DNA from: Sphaerisporangium sp040649355
GTDB taxonomy: Bacteria > Actinomycetota > Actinomycetes > Streptosporangiales > Streptosporangiaceae
DNA length: 64,000 bases
Direction: 5' to 3'
Assembly (NCBI RefSeq): GCF_043197795.1
Contig: NZ_JBICTU010000036.1
Location: forward strand, 1 to 64,000
A program made the position numbers and the translations under genes. The notes below the pieces were generated by a model that had not been told where the DNA came from, searched no databases, and saw only the letters and a program-made list of their open reading frames with translations. Shown here one piece after another: positions 45,254 through 53,867 of the stretch (positions are counted from its first letter, which is position 1; each line of letters opens with the position of its first letter).

Positions 45254-45528
45254 GCGAAGTCTTCTCCGGGCTCGCCACCGATGTTCTCGAGCTCAGTCGC
45301 GATCCGTTTCACCAGGTCGGCGACGTCGTGGGCCAGCATTTCGTCTTGGGAGAACGTCAGGGTCCCAGCTAGGGGAGATGTTCCCGACACCAGCCGGACC
45401 GGTTGGATGCCGCGATCGTGGAGGTGGTCGAGCAGGGTCCTCAAGATCCTCCGGGCCAACCCTCCCGTACAGTCAATCGTCACCAGACCGACCCAGCCGG
45501 GCATGCGGCCGAGGTTGATCCCGATCAT
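45250..45528 (-). CDS. Hypothetical protein
   Basis: A protein of about 92 residues from ATG 45528 (MIGINLGRMPGWVGLVTIDC), mixed alpha/beta, ending ATELENIGGEPGEDFA. The frame is open upstream to an ATG at 45615, but there it collides with the opposite-strand nuclease-like gene, so I prefer the shorter form; the ribosome site is weak. The 4-bp overlap with the small membrane protein suggests a two-gene unit. The acidic C-terminal helix is the only notable feature. Confidence 0.45.
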   Translation of the reverse strand: MIGINLGRMPGWVGLVTIDCTGGLARRILRTLLDHLHDRGIQPVRLVSGTSPLAGTLTFSQDEMLAHDVADLVKRIATELENIGGEPGEDFA

Positions 45529-45613
45529 GACGCGGCCGCCCTCGGGATGCGAGATCACGCCCAGCGGGACGGGCCGTGCGAGATCCAGCCCGCGCCGGGT
45601 TCTCGCGCAGTAC

Positions 45614-46171
45614 ATGCACCCCGCCCTTGCCAGCCCGGATGTTCTCGAACGCCTGCCGGGGGCCACGTTTGACGGCAGCGCCCACATCGCCGCGGATGCC
45701 GACCTGATCGTCGACGGCCTGCTGCTGGAGTTCAAGAACACCCGCAGGATCCACCAGTTCCCGCTACCGATGATCCTGCAGCTTCTCGGCTACACCCTGA
45801 TGGACTACAGCGACCGGTACCGCATCGACCGGGTCGGGGTGTACATGACCCGCGTCGGGGCCCTGATCCCCTGGCCGATCGAGGATTACCTCGCGCTCCT
45901 CGGCGCCTGCCGGCGAGACCTCGCCGAGCTGCGCGCGGCGTTCGAGAAGCTGCTGGCCATCCCGGATGCCGGGCCGACGACGACCCCTCTGCCCGACCAA
46001 CTGCCCGCCGTCGACGACCTCCTGGCCGAGCTCACGCCAGTCATCCCGGAGGGGTGCTGCCGGGTCTGCGCCCAACCCCTCACCCGCCCGGTGATCAGTC
46101 CAACCCGCCCCCGGCTCTCCTGCTCCCCGTTCTGCGGTAGACGAGCACCCAGCCTGCGATACCACGGCTGA
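45614..46171 (+). CDS. PD-(D/E)XK-like hypothetical protein, probably 5'-truncated
   Basis: About 185 residues with ADADLIVDGLLLEFKNT, an Asp-x-n-Glu-x-Lys pattern like PD-(D/E)XK nucleases, then QLLGYTLMDYSDRYRIDRVG and a helical part. The C-terminus holds a Cys pattern (CCRVCAQPL and CSPFCGRR) that could bind zinc and is typical of this group of actinobacterial element proteins. Relatives are longer at the N-terminus; the start at ATG 45614 has no ribosome site and overlaps a minus-strand frame, so the 5' part has probably been lost. A perfect terminator follows immediately. Confidence 0.55.
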   Translation: MHPALASPDVLERLPGATFDGSAHIAADADLIVDGLLLEFKNTRRIHQFPLPMILQLLGYTLMDYSDRYRIDRVGVYMTRVGALIPWPIEDYLALLGACRRDLAELRAAFEKLLAIPDAGPTTTPLPDQLPAVDDLLAELTPVIPEGCCRVCAQPLTRPVISPTRPRLSCSPFCGRRAPSLRYHG

Positions 46172-46203
46172 CGACGGGTGAAAACTTGTTTTCACCCGTC
46201 GTC
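46170..46203 (+). terminator. Perfect 16-bp hairpin terminator
   Basis: GACGACGGGTGAAAAC (46170-46185) pairs exactly with its complement at 46188-46203 around a 2-nt loop. The stem contains an AAAA/TTTT stretch, so the RNA hairpin would be followed by few free U, but its length is outstanding. It starts at the stop codon of the preceding gene and insulates the restriction operon downstream. It could also be a protein-binding palindrome. Confidence 0.7.
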
Positions 46204-46530
46204 GACACATTCACGCCCTCCGTACCGACCGTCGTGCCGCACACGGTAGCCGGCGCACCAGTCCCCCAACTGATACTCGACGGGAGGCCCTTAGATGATC
46301 CGCAAGCCGGGCTTCTCCCGCGGGAGTCACACCTGTCAGCATCCTCGAACCTCGCTCATAACACATATCGAACAGATATGCAAGTTTCAGGCCATCGAGA
46401 CGTCATCCCGACGTACCCTGGGTCGTTAAGTGATCAACAGTGCGTCAAGGGGCGCGCCATCATGCTGCGGCGAGGTTGGTGCCTCGTCCAGTTCGACGCG
46501 TCTGCTGGCGGATTCGGGTACGGAGGAATA
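46204..46530. other. Intergenic leader of the restriction operon
   Basis: About 330 bp before the MORC-like start. A frame compatible with the gene is open here but is Pro/Ser-rich and not conserved in type, so I treat it as non-coding. An AT-rich palindromic patch (CATATCGAACAGATATG, 46365-46381) is a candidate operator or promoter element. Confidence 0.45.
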
Positions 46531-48885
46531 TTGAAGATCACTCCTTCGTCGCGCATCTTGAAGATGCTGGGCGAGATCGAGTTCGATGAGTGGCAGTGCA
46601 TCGCCGAGCTCGTGGACAACGCTTTCGATGACTTCACGGAAATCAGGAAGTCCGGGGTGCCATGGGCTGGCGGTTTCAAGGTGAGCGTGAGCTTGCCGTC
46701 CCTTGGCGCGAAGTCCCACGAGGCGAAGGTGGTCATCCAGGACACCGGTCGCGGGATGAGCTATGAGGAACTGGAGCTGGCCGTTCGGGCTGGCTGGTCG
46801 AACAACGACCGGTTCGACAAGCTGGGCCTGTTCGGGATGGGGTTCAACGTCAGCACCGCGCGTTTGGGCCGACGTACCAGGGTTCTCACGACACGGGCGG
46901 GCGACCCTCATTGGATCGGGGTCGAGATCGACCTCGATCGGATCAAGGATGATTTCGAGGCCGAAGACATCATCGAGCCCAAGGCCGACCCGAACGAGCA
47001 CGGAACCAAAATCGAGATTTCGCGGCTCCACGCCGAGAGGGCGGACTGGCTGCGCAGGAACGCGGCCAATCTGCGCACCACGCTCGGTCGCACGTACTCC
47101 TACATCCTGGAGAACAAGGGCTACGAGCTGTGGGTGGGCGGGCAGAAGGTCAAGCCGCGGCGGCACTGCCGCTGGGGCGACGACCGATACGTGATCTACG
47201 GGAGCGGGGCGTCTTCGGAGAAGATCCCGGCATACATCGAGATCGATGAGCGGTTCGAGCCCGCAGAAGCCTGCGCTGACTGCGGGAACTGGCAGGTCCC
47301 GAACAAGGGCAAGTGCGAGCAGTGCGATGGCGAGCGACTGACGCTGCGCGAGCGCCGTATCCACGGATGGCTGGGCATCCAGCGGCACCTCCACAAGCGC
47401 GAGTACGGCATCGACTTCTTGAGGAACGGCCGCAAGATTCTTCAGTGGGACAAGCGATTGTTCGAATGGTCCAACCCCAACGATCCGCAGGGGCTGGTCG
47501 ACATCGAGTACCCGGTCGAGATGGCACATCAGGGTGGTCGAATCATCGGGGAGATCCACCTCGACCACGTTCCGGTCACCTACCAGAAGAACGCGTTCGA
47601 GTACGGGGACCGCAGCTGGAGGGCCGCCGTGGACTACCTCAGGGGTCCGGGTCCTCTTCAGCCCGATAAGGCCAAGCGCCTGGGATATCTTGAGAACCCG
47701 AGCCCGCTCGCCAAGCTGTTCAAGGGCTACCGGCGCAATGACGCGGGACGTCGTTGCTTGGTTCCCGGTGACGGTACCCGGCCGATCCATGACACCACTC
47801 GGCGTTGGGCGGACTTGTTCCACCGGGGGGACGCCGAGTACCAGAGTGATCAGCTCTGGTGGGACGCTGTGGTCGCGCACGACGCGCAGGGGAAGAAGGC
47901 CAAGCTCGACATCGCTCAGAACAACTCCCCCATCCAAGCGGATGAGGCGGCCGTGCTCGACGCGCTCGGCGTCACCCCGAACGGCGCGCAGCCTCCCGCC
48001 TCCAAGCCCGAAGACGGCGACGTGAGCGGTTCGCGCGACGGGAACCCTCCCGCGACCGAGAAGGAGACCACGCAGGATCGCTTGGCACGGTATCGGGCGG
48101 ACTCCCGGCCTATGCCCGAGTTGTCCCGGGACTTCGGATCTCCAAGGGTGGGCTTCCTGCACGTCGAGACCAAGCTTTTGGAAACCGGTCTGCTGGTCGA
48201 CGACCAGGGATCCCCCACCCCGGTGCTCGTGGTCCAGGGCGCGGGCGGCAAGGCGACCGCCTTCATCGACGGCAACCACGAGATCTTCGCCAAGCTCGGA
48301 GTCGAGCCAGTCGACCTGTTGCTCGTCGAGCTAGCCACGATCCTGAAGGTGAAGGCGGAGACCGGGCTGACACACGCCCAGTTGGTCGCCGATCTTCGTG
48401 CGGGATGCCTTCCTGATCACGCACTGAAGGCCGACGTCGTCGCTGGCCAGGCGAGAGAGCTGCTGACTGACTTGCGGGTCCGGATGGCCAGCAGAGTCGA
48501 CGTCGATCCGGCGCGCGCTTACCAATACCTATCCCCGGACGAACTCACCGCGACCGAGAACGAGATGATCGCCAACGGCCAGGTCGGTCTGACCGGGAAG
48601 CTGGGCGAGACCAGCGAGTTCCTCCTGTACGCCCCGCCCTTGTTCACGGTGAAACTTCTGGAGTCGTGGCCGGAAGCGTTCATGGACGGCAACGTGTTCG
48701 TCGGGCCATACGCCTCGGTGTCGTCGATGTCGGCGCGCCGGCTCAGCCTCGCCAAGGTGGTCGGGTACCTGACCGACATCGCCACCCTGGTCAGCTTCAA
48801 CGCCGCCGATCCTGGTCCTCAGCAGTTGCTACGGACCCGCTTGAGCATCAAGCTGCTCTCCGACGAGATCGCCAGCGAGACATGA
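46531..48885 (+). CDS. MORC-like GHKL ATPase of a restriction system
   Basis: A 784-residue GHKL protein. The ATPase domain shows the N-box with AELVDNAF (Asn30), the G1 box DTGRGMS, GLFGMGFNVSTA and the HGTKIEI strand. An S5-like domain follows with a zinc knuckle inserted (CADCGNW and CEQCDG), then a long helical C-terminus. I chose the TTG at 46531, which has CGGAGGA 4-6 nt upstream and begins MKITPSSRILKMLGEIEFDE, the start expected for the family; a longer frame to 46186 runs through the terminator. Prokaryotic MORC homologs (paraMORC) occur in restriction-modification operons with helicase-nuclease partners, as here, and probably act as ATP-driven DNA clamps. Confidence 0.85.
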   Translation: MKITPSSRILKMLGEIEFDEWQCIAELVDNAFDDFTEIRKSGVPWAGGFKVSVSLPSLGAKSHEAKVVIQDTGRGMSYEELELAVRAGWSNNDRFDKLGLFGMGFNVSTARLGRRTRVLTTRAGDPHWIGVEIDLDRIKDDFEAEDIIEPKADPNEHGTKIEISRLHAERADWLRRNAANLRTTLGRTYSYILENKGYELWVGGQKVKPRRHCRWGDDRYVIYGSGASSEKIPAYIEIDERFEPAEACADCGNWQVPNKGKCEQCDGERLTLRERRIHGWLGIQRHLHKREYGIDFLRNGRKILQWDKRLFEWSNPNDPQGLVDIEYPVEMAHQGGRIIGEIHLDHVPVTYQKNAFEYGDRSWRAAVDYLRGPGPLQPDKAKRLGYLENPSPLAKLFKGYRRNDAGRRCLVPGDGTRPIHDTTRRWADLFHRGDAEYQSDQLWWDAVVAHDAQGKKAKLDIAQNNSPIQADEAAVLDALGVTPNGAQPPASKPEDGDVSGSRDGNPPATEKETTQDRLARYRADSRPMPELSRDFGSPRVGFLHVETKLLETGLLVDDQGSPTPVLVVQGAGGKATAFIDGNHEIFAKLGVEPVDLLLVELATILKVKAETGLTHAQLVADLRAGCLPDHALKADVVAGQARELLTDLRVRMASRVDVDPARAYQYLSPDELTATENEMIANGQVGLTGKLGETSEFLLYAPPLFTVKLLESWPEAFMDGNVFVGPYASVSSMSARRLSLAKVVGYLTDIATLVSFNAADPGPQQLLRTRLSIKLLSDEIASET

Positions 48886-50537
48886 GCGGCGGTTTTCTGT
48901 CAGCGCGGACACTCCTCGATGGCGGACCCAGCGGGCTCCCCCACGCCATGGAAAGGGCACTGTGGCACCTGGGATTCGTGGACGTCCGCGTGGTGGACGG
49001 CGCGAACGACCAAGGCGCTGATCTCCTGGCTGTGAGGGACCGGGAGCAGTGGGTCTTCCAATGCAAGTGGTCGAGCAGGAAAGCGATCGATCGCAGCGGA
49101 GTCGACGACATCGAGCGTGCCCGGACTCGCTATAAGGCTGATCGCGCGGTCCTTGTGACAAATCTCGGACTGAACCGCTCCGCGGAGGAGCGACGGCGCG
49201 CCCTCGAATCGGTCGGTATCAAGATCACGGTGTGGGACGGTCCCACTCTGGCCGCGATCTGGGAAAGGATGCCCGACCGGGTCCCAACGGAATACGCCCT
49301 TCGGGACTACCAGCTCAAGGCGGCGGACGCCGTGTGGGCGGACCTGTCGAATACCGGCCGCGCGCTGCTCGTGCTCGCCACCGGCCTCGGTAAGACAGTG
49401 GTGGGCGGGGAAGTGATCCGCCGCCTCCTGGAAGCCAAGCCCGGCACCCGCGTGCTGGTAGCCGCGCACATGAAGGAATTGGTGGAGCAGCTCGAACGAG
49501 CACTATGGCGCCACCTCGACAAGAAGGTTCCCACGCGCCTACTGACGGGAGACACGAAGCCGGCGTCGTTGGACGGCGTCCTGGTCGGCACCGTGGAGTC
49601 GGTGCTCGGCGCGGTCCGCGCCGGATGGTCTCCGGGTCTCGTGATGATCGACGAGACGCATCATGTGGGCGAGAACGGGCGTTTCGCCGAGTTGCTCGAC
49701 CTGTGCGGCGAGGCCGGCCAGTTCGGGGTGACGGCGACGCCTTGGAGAGGGGACAAGTTCGACATCACCGCGAGGTTCGGTCGGCCGAGCTTCACGATGG
49801 GGATCGCGGAGGGAATGGCCGCTGGCTACCTTTCCGCGGTCGACTACCGGCTGTTCGTGGACAACCTCGACTGGGAGGCCGTCCGTGACAGCAGCAAGCA
49901 TGGTTATTCGATCAAGGAGCTGAACAAGACGCTGTTCCTCCCCCAGCGGGACGAGGAGATCATCGAGCAGCTACGGGAGGCTTGGCGGGAGACCCCCGAC
50001 CCTCGGGCGATCCTGTTCTGCCAGACGATCGAGCACGCGGAGCGGATGGCCACCATACTGGCCACCGCCGACGGGGCCTGGCGGCGGGCTTCATACCTCC
50101 ACAGCGGCCTTGCCCGCCAGCGCCGTCAGATCCTCCTGAACGAGTTCCGGCTCGGACGGGTTCCGATCATCACCTGCGTCGACGTGTTCAACGAGGGCGT
50201 CGACGTTCCGGACGTCAATCTGATCGCATTCCTCCGGGTGACACACAGCCGACGGATCTTCGTCCAGCAACTCGGCCGTGGGCTGCGGCTCAGCCCAGGC
50301 AAGAGAGCCCTCAAGGTTCTGGACTTCGTGACCGATATCCGCCGTGTCGCGGCAACTTTGGACCTGCGGCGCACGCTGGAGGCCATCGAACACGAAGACC
50401 TTCGGATGCGCCTCCCCCATGGATCCCGGATCGAGTTCAGCGACGAGACCGCGGGCACATTGCTTGACCACTGGATCCAGGACGCGGCCAGCCTCGAGAC
50501 CGCCGCCGACGAAGTACGCCTCCAATTTCCCGAATGA
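48882..50537 (+). CDS. Mrr-type nuclease fused to superfamily 2 helicase
   Basis: A 551-residue fusion. Residues 15-125 form an Mrr-like PD-(D/E)XK domain with Asp47 (GADLLAV) and Gln60-Cys-Lys62 (VFQCKW). Residues 135-470 form a type III/I restriction-helicase: Q/motif region YALRDYQLKA, Walker A ATGLGKT (166-172), DETHH (257-261), TATP motif III, and motif VI QQLGRGLRLSPGK. The C-terminal 80 residues are helical. The nuclease-helicase arrangement is that of a restriction subunit translocating on DNA. ATG 48882 overlaps the MORC stop (ATGA). Confidence 0.88.
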   Translation: MSGGFLSARTLLDGGPSGLPHAMERALWHLGFVDVRVVDGANDQGADLLAVRDREQWVFQCKWSSRKAIDRSGVDDIERARTRYKADRAVLVTNLGLNRSAEERRRALESVGIKITVWDGPTLAAIWERMPDRVPTEYALRDYQLKAADAVWADLSNTGRALLVLATGLGKTVVGGEVIRRLLEAKPGTRVLVAAHMKELVEQLERALWRHLDKKVPTRLLTGDTKPASLDGVLVGTVESVLGAVRAGWSPGLVMIDETHHVGENGRFAELLDLCGEAGQFGVTATPWRGDKFDITARFGRPSFTMGIAEGMAAGYLSAVDYRLFVDNLDWEAVRDSSKHGYSIKELNKTLFLPQRDEEIIEQLREAWRETPDPRAILFCQTIEHAERMATILATADGAWRRASYLHSGLARQRRQILLNEFRLGRVPIITCVDVFNEGVDVPDVNLIAFLRVTHSRRIFVQQLGRGLRLSPGKRALKVLDFVTDIRRVAATLDLRRTLEAIEHEDLRMRLPHGSRIEFSDETAGTLLDHWIQDAASLETAADEVRLQFPE

Positions 50538-50551
50538 TAGGACCCCCCAAC

Positions 50552-51130
50552 ATGGCCATGAGCAAAGACCTCGAAGACAAGATCGCTAAGAAGCTGTTCG
50601 CCGACGCCGAGGCGCTCGGCTGGTCATACCTGACCGGAGACCAGCGCAGCGCGGCCTACAGCCAGTGGATGGACGACCCGGAGGTGGGCGGTCGCCTCCG
50701 CGAGTTCCTGAGCAACGAGAAGGCCCGCGTCTGGATCAAGGACGGGCCCATGAAGGAATACGCTCGCGCCCGGTACGGAGTCGGCAAGTACGCTCAATAC
50801 GTCGAGAACCCGGCTGCGGGGGCGAGAGATCTTGTGGCACGGGCCTTGGGGCCCAACTGGGAGGTCGTTCCGGAGAGCCGAAAGATCAAGCCGCTGCGCG
50901 TGCTCATCCGGCGCGGAGAGGATGAGCGCCACTTCGCGTGGGCGCCTTCCGGACAGCTCAAGCACCTCGTCTGGGTCGCGATAAAGGCTGAGGCATCCGG
51001 GGATGCCAGGCCATGGGTGCTGTGCGTGGTGGGTTCTTTCGAGAAGCCCATTCCGGCCGACGAGCGGGCGGCGGACCGCCGTATCGGCGCGCGCTGCCAC
51101 CTGGAGATCGTTCACGTGGACGATCTCTGA
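50552..51130 (+). CDS. Hypothetical subunit of the restriction operon
   Basis: A 192-residue soluble protein of unknown family: N-terminal helices (SKDLEDKIAKKLFADAEAL, MDDPEVGGRLREFLSNEKA), a basic segment (KEYARARYGVGKYAQYVEN) and a C-terminal beta-rich part (VLIRRGEDERHFAWAPSGQL, RPWVLCVVGSFEKPI). I chose ATG 50552; ATG 50534, overlapping the helicase stop, is possible. Its TGATG overlap with the next gene shows co-translation. A DNA-binding or specificity role is conceivable but nothing visible proves it. Confidence 0.6.
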   Translation: MAMSKDLEDKIAKKLFADAEALGWSYLTGDQRSAAYSQWMDDPEVGGRLREFLSNEKARVWIKDGPMKEYARARYGVGKYAQYVENPAAGARDLVARALGPNWEVVPESRKIKPLRVLIRRGEDERHFAWAPSGQLKHLVWVAIKAEASGDARPWVLCVVGSFEKPIPADERAADRRIGARCHLEIVHVDDL

Positions 51131-52455
51131 TGGAGAAGACAGGCGACGAATCGCTGGAAGGCGACTGGCTGGTTGACGTTTGGCGAACGCTCGACCAGCG
51201 CTCACGGGACATGCTCACGATGCGAGCGAAGAACCGTACGCTCGACTCCATCGGTCGCGCGTACGGTGTCAGCTGCGAGAGAGCCCGGCAGGTCATCAAG
51301 AACGCCCAGTGTCAGCTGTCCGAGAAGGCGCGGTGCGCGGCACCTGAGTGGGCCACGGAAATCTTCGAACTCCTGGAGACACGGGCCGCTGTCTCCGACG
51401 ACTACCTGTCAGAGACCCTCCGCGACGACAGCGGGCTCGTACGCGCGTCATTACTGATGGCGGAAGGCCTATGCCATCCCAAGGCGTGGTCGGAGGAACT
51501 CACCGACCACTGGTCGCTCAGCCCTGAGGCATTGGACGGTCTCCTGCGTGAGCTGGCGGAAGAAGCCCCGTGCAGGAAGGACGAGCTGCGTGACCACGCG
51601 GCGAACATCGGACTCCCCGAGTCCCTCGACGTCGACTCGATCATGTCCGCCGGCAAGAGCCCGCTGGTACTGGACGAGTCAGGTGCCTGGGTCCGGAGGA
51701 CCGCCAAGAAGAGGGACGCCGCTTACCTCTGGCTTGCGGACCAGGGCGAACCGAGACGAGCGGAGGCGATCGCCGAAGCCATCGCGCTGAATTCGCACGC
51801 GACGGCCGAAGCGCTTCGGCGGGATAACCGGTTCCGTCAGGTCCGCCCCGAAGGCACGTGGGCGCTCACGGACTGGCCTCTCGATGGCGTCAGCGAGCAC
51901 ACCAACGCCCTAGACGTGATGATCCAGGTCTTGGCCGACCTGGGCCCCTTACCGCGCCGCGAGCTGACGAACGAAGTACGCCGCCGCTACCCCGTCAGCT
52001 ACTCCCGAGTCCAGCAATGCCTGATCAGCTCCCGAATCGGCCTCACCCCCGACGGACGGATCGGCCTCGTCGAACATGGCGCGCTCAGCACGGAGGAGAA
52101 GGAACCGCGGCGCCCCGACAACGCCGTCCACGACGAGGAACTGGGCCTGCTGGCATTCCGCCTCACCGTGGACAAAGACGTGGTGAGGGGAAGCGGGATA
52201 ATCATCAGCCCATGGATCACCTGGCAACTGGGACTACGCCAGGCACCGATGGAGAAGAGCTTCACGCTCCAAGGCAGCGGCCGACAGATCGTCTTCAGAA
52301 GGGTCACATCCGCCGCGCAGATGTCCAGCCTACGACTCGAGGTCGGTGAACAGGGCATGATCCTGGGCTGCGAATTGGCGGTAGTCCTGCGACTTCAGCA
52401 TGGCGCTATGACCATCCGGCACGTCTGCGCCCCAGGAGCCTGTCCCACCACCTGA
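51130..52455 (+). CDS. Sigma-4-like HTH and winged-helix protein of the restriction operon
   Basis: A 441-residue protein. Residues 14-65 match sigma-70 region 4: LDQRSRDMLTMRAKNRTLDS then GRAYGVSCERARQVIKNAQ. Middle parts contain helical repeats. Residues about 205-255 form a winged-helix (AAYLWLADQGEPRRAEAIAE, FRQVRPEGTWALTDW) that resembles HARE-HTH domains known with sigma-4 in DNA-modification contexts. The C-terminal 100 residues are beta-rich. It could read modified DNA for the nuclease or regulate the operon. ATG 51130 overlaps the upstream stop as TGATG. Confidence 0.65.
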   Translation: MEKTGDESLEGDWLVDVWRTLDQRSRDMLTMRAKNRTLDSIGRAYGVSCERARQVIKNAQCQLSEKARCAAPEWATEIFELLETRAAVSDDYLSETLRDDSGLVRASLLMAEGLCHPKAWSEELTDHWSLSPEALDGLLRELAEEAPCRKDELRDHAANIGLPESLDVDSIMSAGKSPLVLDESGAWVRRTAKKRDAAYLWLADQGEPRRAEAIAEAIALNSHATAEALRRDNRFRQVRPEGTWALTDWPLDGVSEHTNALDVMIQVLADLGPLPRRELTNEVRRRYPVSYSRVQQCLISSRIGLTPDGRIGLVEHGALSTEEKEPRRPDNAVHDEELGLLAFRLTVDKDVVRGSGIIISPWITWQLGLRQAPMEKSFTLQGSGRQIVFRRVTSAAQMSSLRLEVGEQGMILGCELAVVLRLQHGAMTIRHVCAPGACPTT

Positions 52456-52583
52456 CCTCGAGGGACGCGCGAGCCGGTGCCGGGCCATCGGCGTCCTCCG
52501 CCACACCCCAGGTTCGACACCGTTTTCGATTTCCACTCGGCGGGAGGTGGCTTGGATCATCAACTCCGCGGTACACTTTGGCA

Positions 52584-53867
52584 ATGTCTGAGCTGCTGGA
52601 TTCCGCCAATCAGGACAGAACGAGCGTCGAACTGTTCGCGGGCGGCGGAGGGCTGGCGATGGCCGTCGCACGCGCCGGCTTCAGACCCTTGCTCTTGAAC
52701 GAGTTCGCCAAGTGGGCGTGCGAGACCCTCGTCGCCAACGGCGCCAAACCGTATGACATCGAAGGAGAGCGGCCTCCCATCCCCACCCCCGGGGAGAGGC
52801 CGCCGCTTCTACGCGGCGACGTGGCGAAAGCCGAATTCGACCATCTCGTCGGCCTGGTCGACGTACTCGCGGGAGGTCCGCCCTGCCAGCCGTTCAGCCT
52901 GGGCGGAACCGGCCGCGGGGACGAGGATCACCGCAACGGCTTCCCTCATATGTTCAGGGCCGTACGGGAAATGAGGCCCAAGGTCGTCATCTGCGAAAAC
53001 GTGAGGGGACTCCTACGCCAATCGTTCGTACCTTACTTCGAGTACATCAAGAGAGAGCTCACGCTGCCGTTCGAACAGCGCCGGGAAGGCAGTTCGTGGC
53101 ATGAGCACGACACGCGACTGCGTGAGCTGATTGACAAGGACGGCGGCCTGGCGGACGAGCGGTACGACGTTCAGCACTTCGCGGTCAACGCGGCCGACTA
53201 CGGAGTCCCTCAAGTCAGAAATCGAGTCATCCTCGTCGCATTCCGTCGAGACTTGGGCGTGGACATGAAGAGATTCGAAGAATTGGTGAAGCCAAAGTTC
53301 TCCGAAGCCAGTTTGTACGCGTCCATGGCCGACGGAACATACTGGGACAGGCATCCAGAAGTCCCTCGGAAGGTCCGGGAGAGGGTCATGGAGAGACTTC
53401 CGCAACAGACACTCCCTTCGGTGGTGGACCAGAAACCGGCTTGGCGGACGCTCAGGGACGCCGTCAAAGGCATCGACGGGCAGAGAACGCTCCCACCCAT
53501 TCCGATCGAGTACCTCGACCGCAAGGAGCGATTCCTCGGCGGGTTCACCGATCATGTCGGCTGGCCGGACGCTCGGATCTACAAAGGCCACACCCCTAAC
53601 GAACTGGACCGCCCCGCGAAGACGGTGAAGGCAGGCGTTCACGGAGTGCCAGGTGGGGAGTCGGTGGTAGCGCTCGACGACGGGTCCCATCGTTACATGT
53701 CCGTGCGCGAAACCGCCCGGGTGATGACCTTCCCCGACGCCTGGACCCTCGCCGGGTCCCGCGGAGAGAAGATGCGGCAACTCGGCAACGCCGTCCCTGT
53801 GCTACTTGGACATGCCTTCGCTGAGGCTGTCGCGAAGATCCTCGACGAGGCAGAGAAGCCGACATGA
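52584..53867 (+). CDS. C5-cytosine DNA methyltransferase
   Basis: A 427-residue m5C methyltransferase with all main motifs: I SVELFAGGGGLAMA, IV GGPPCQPFS with catalytic Cys101, VI ENVRGLL, VIII PQVRNRVILVAF, and X RQLGNAVPVLLG. The target-recognition region lies between VIII and IX (about 230-360). It would protect host DNA from the linked Mrr-helicase and MORC subunits. ATG 52584 is used, with a TTG two codons earlier as an alternative. A 128-bp gap separates it from the previous gene, so it may have its own promoter. Its stop overlaps vsr. Confidence 0.92.
   Translation: MSELLDSANQDRTSVELFAGGGGLAMAVARAGFRPLLLNEFAKWACETLVANGAKPYDIEGERPPIPTPGERPPLLRGDVAKAEFDHLVGLVDVLAGGPPCQPFSLGGTGRGDEDHRNGFPHMFRAVREMRPKVVICENVRGLLRQSFVPYFEYIKRELTLPFEQRREGSSWHEHDTRLRELIDKDGGLADERYDVQHFAVNAADYGVPQVRNRVILVAFRRDLGVDMKRFEELVKPKFSEASLYASMADGTYWDRHPEVPRKVRERVMERLPQQTLPSVVDQKPAWRTLRDAVKGIDGQRTLPPIPIEYLDRKERFLGGFTDHVGWPDARIYKGHTPNELDRPAKTVKAGVHGVPGGESVVALDDGSHRYMSVRETARVMTFPDAWTLAGSRGEKMRQLGNAVPVLLGHAFAEAVAKILDEAEKPT

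Noticed and set aside
46186..46530. Longer N-terminus for the MORC-like protein
   Set aside because: It would begin inside the hairpin loop and has Pro/Ser-rich sequence; the TTG at 46531 has a ribosome site and the expected family N-terminus.
46426..48279. 617-aa minus-strand open frame opposite the MORC-like gene
   Set aside because: The plus strand carries the GHKL motifs and correct overlaps; this frame has no recognisable protein features.
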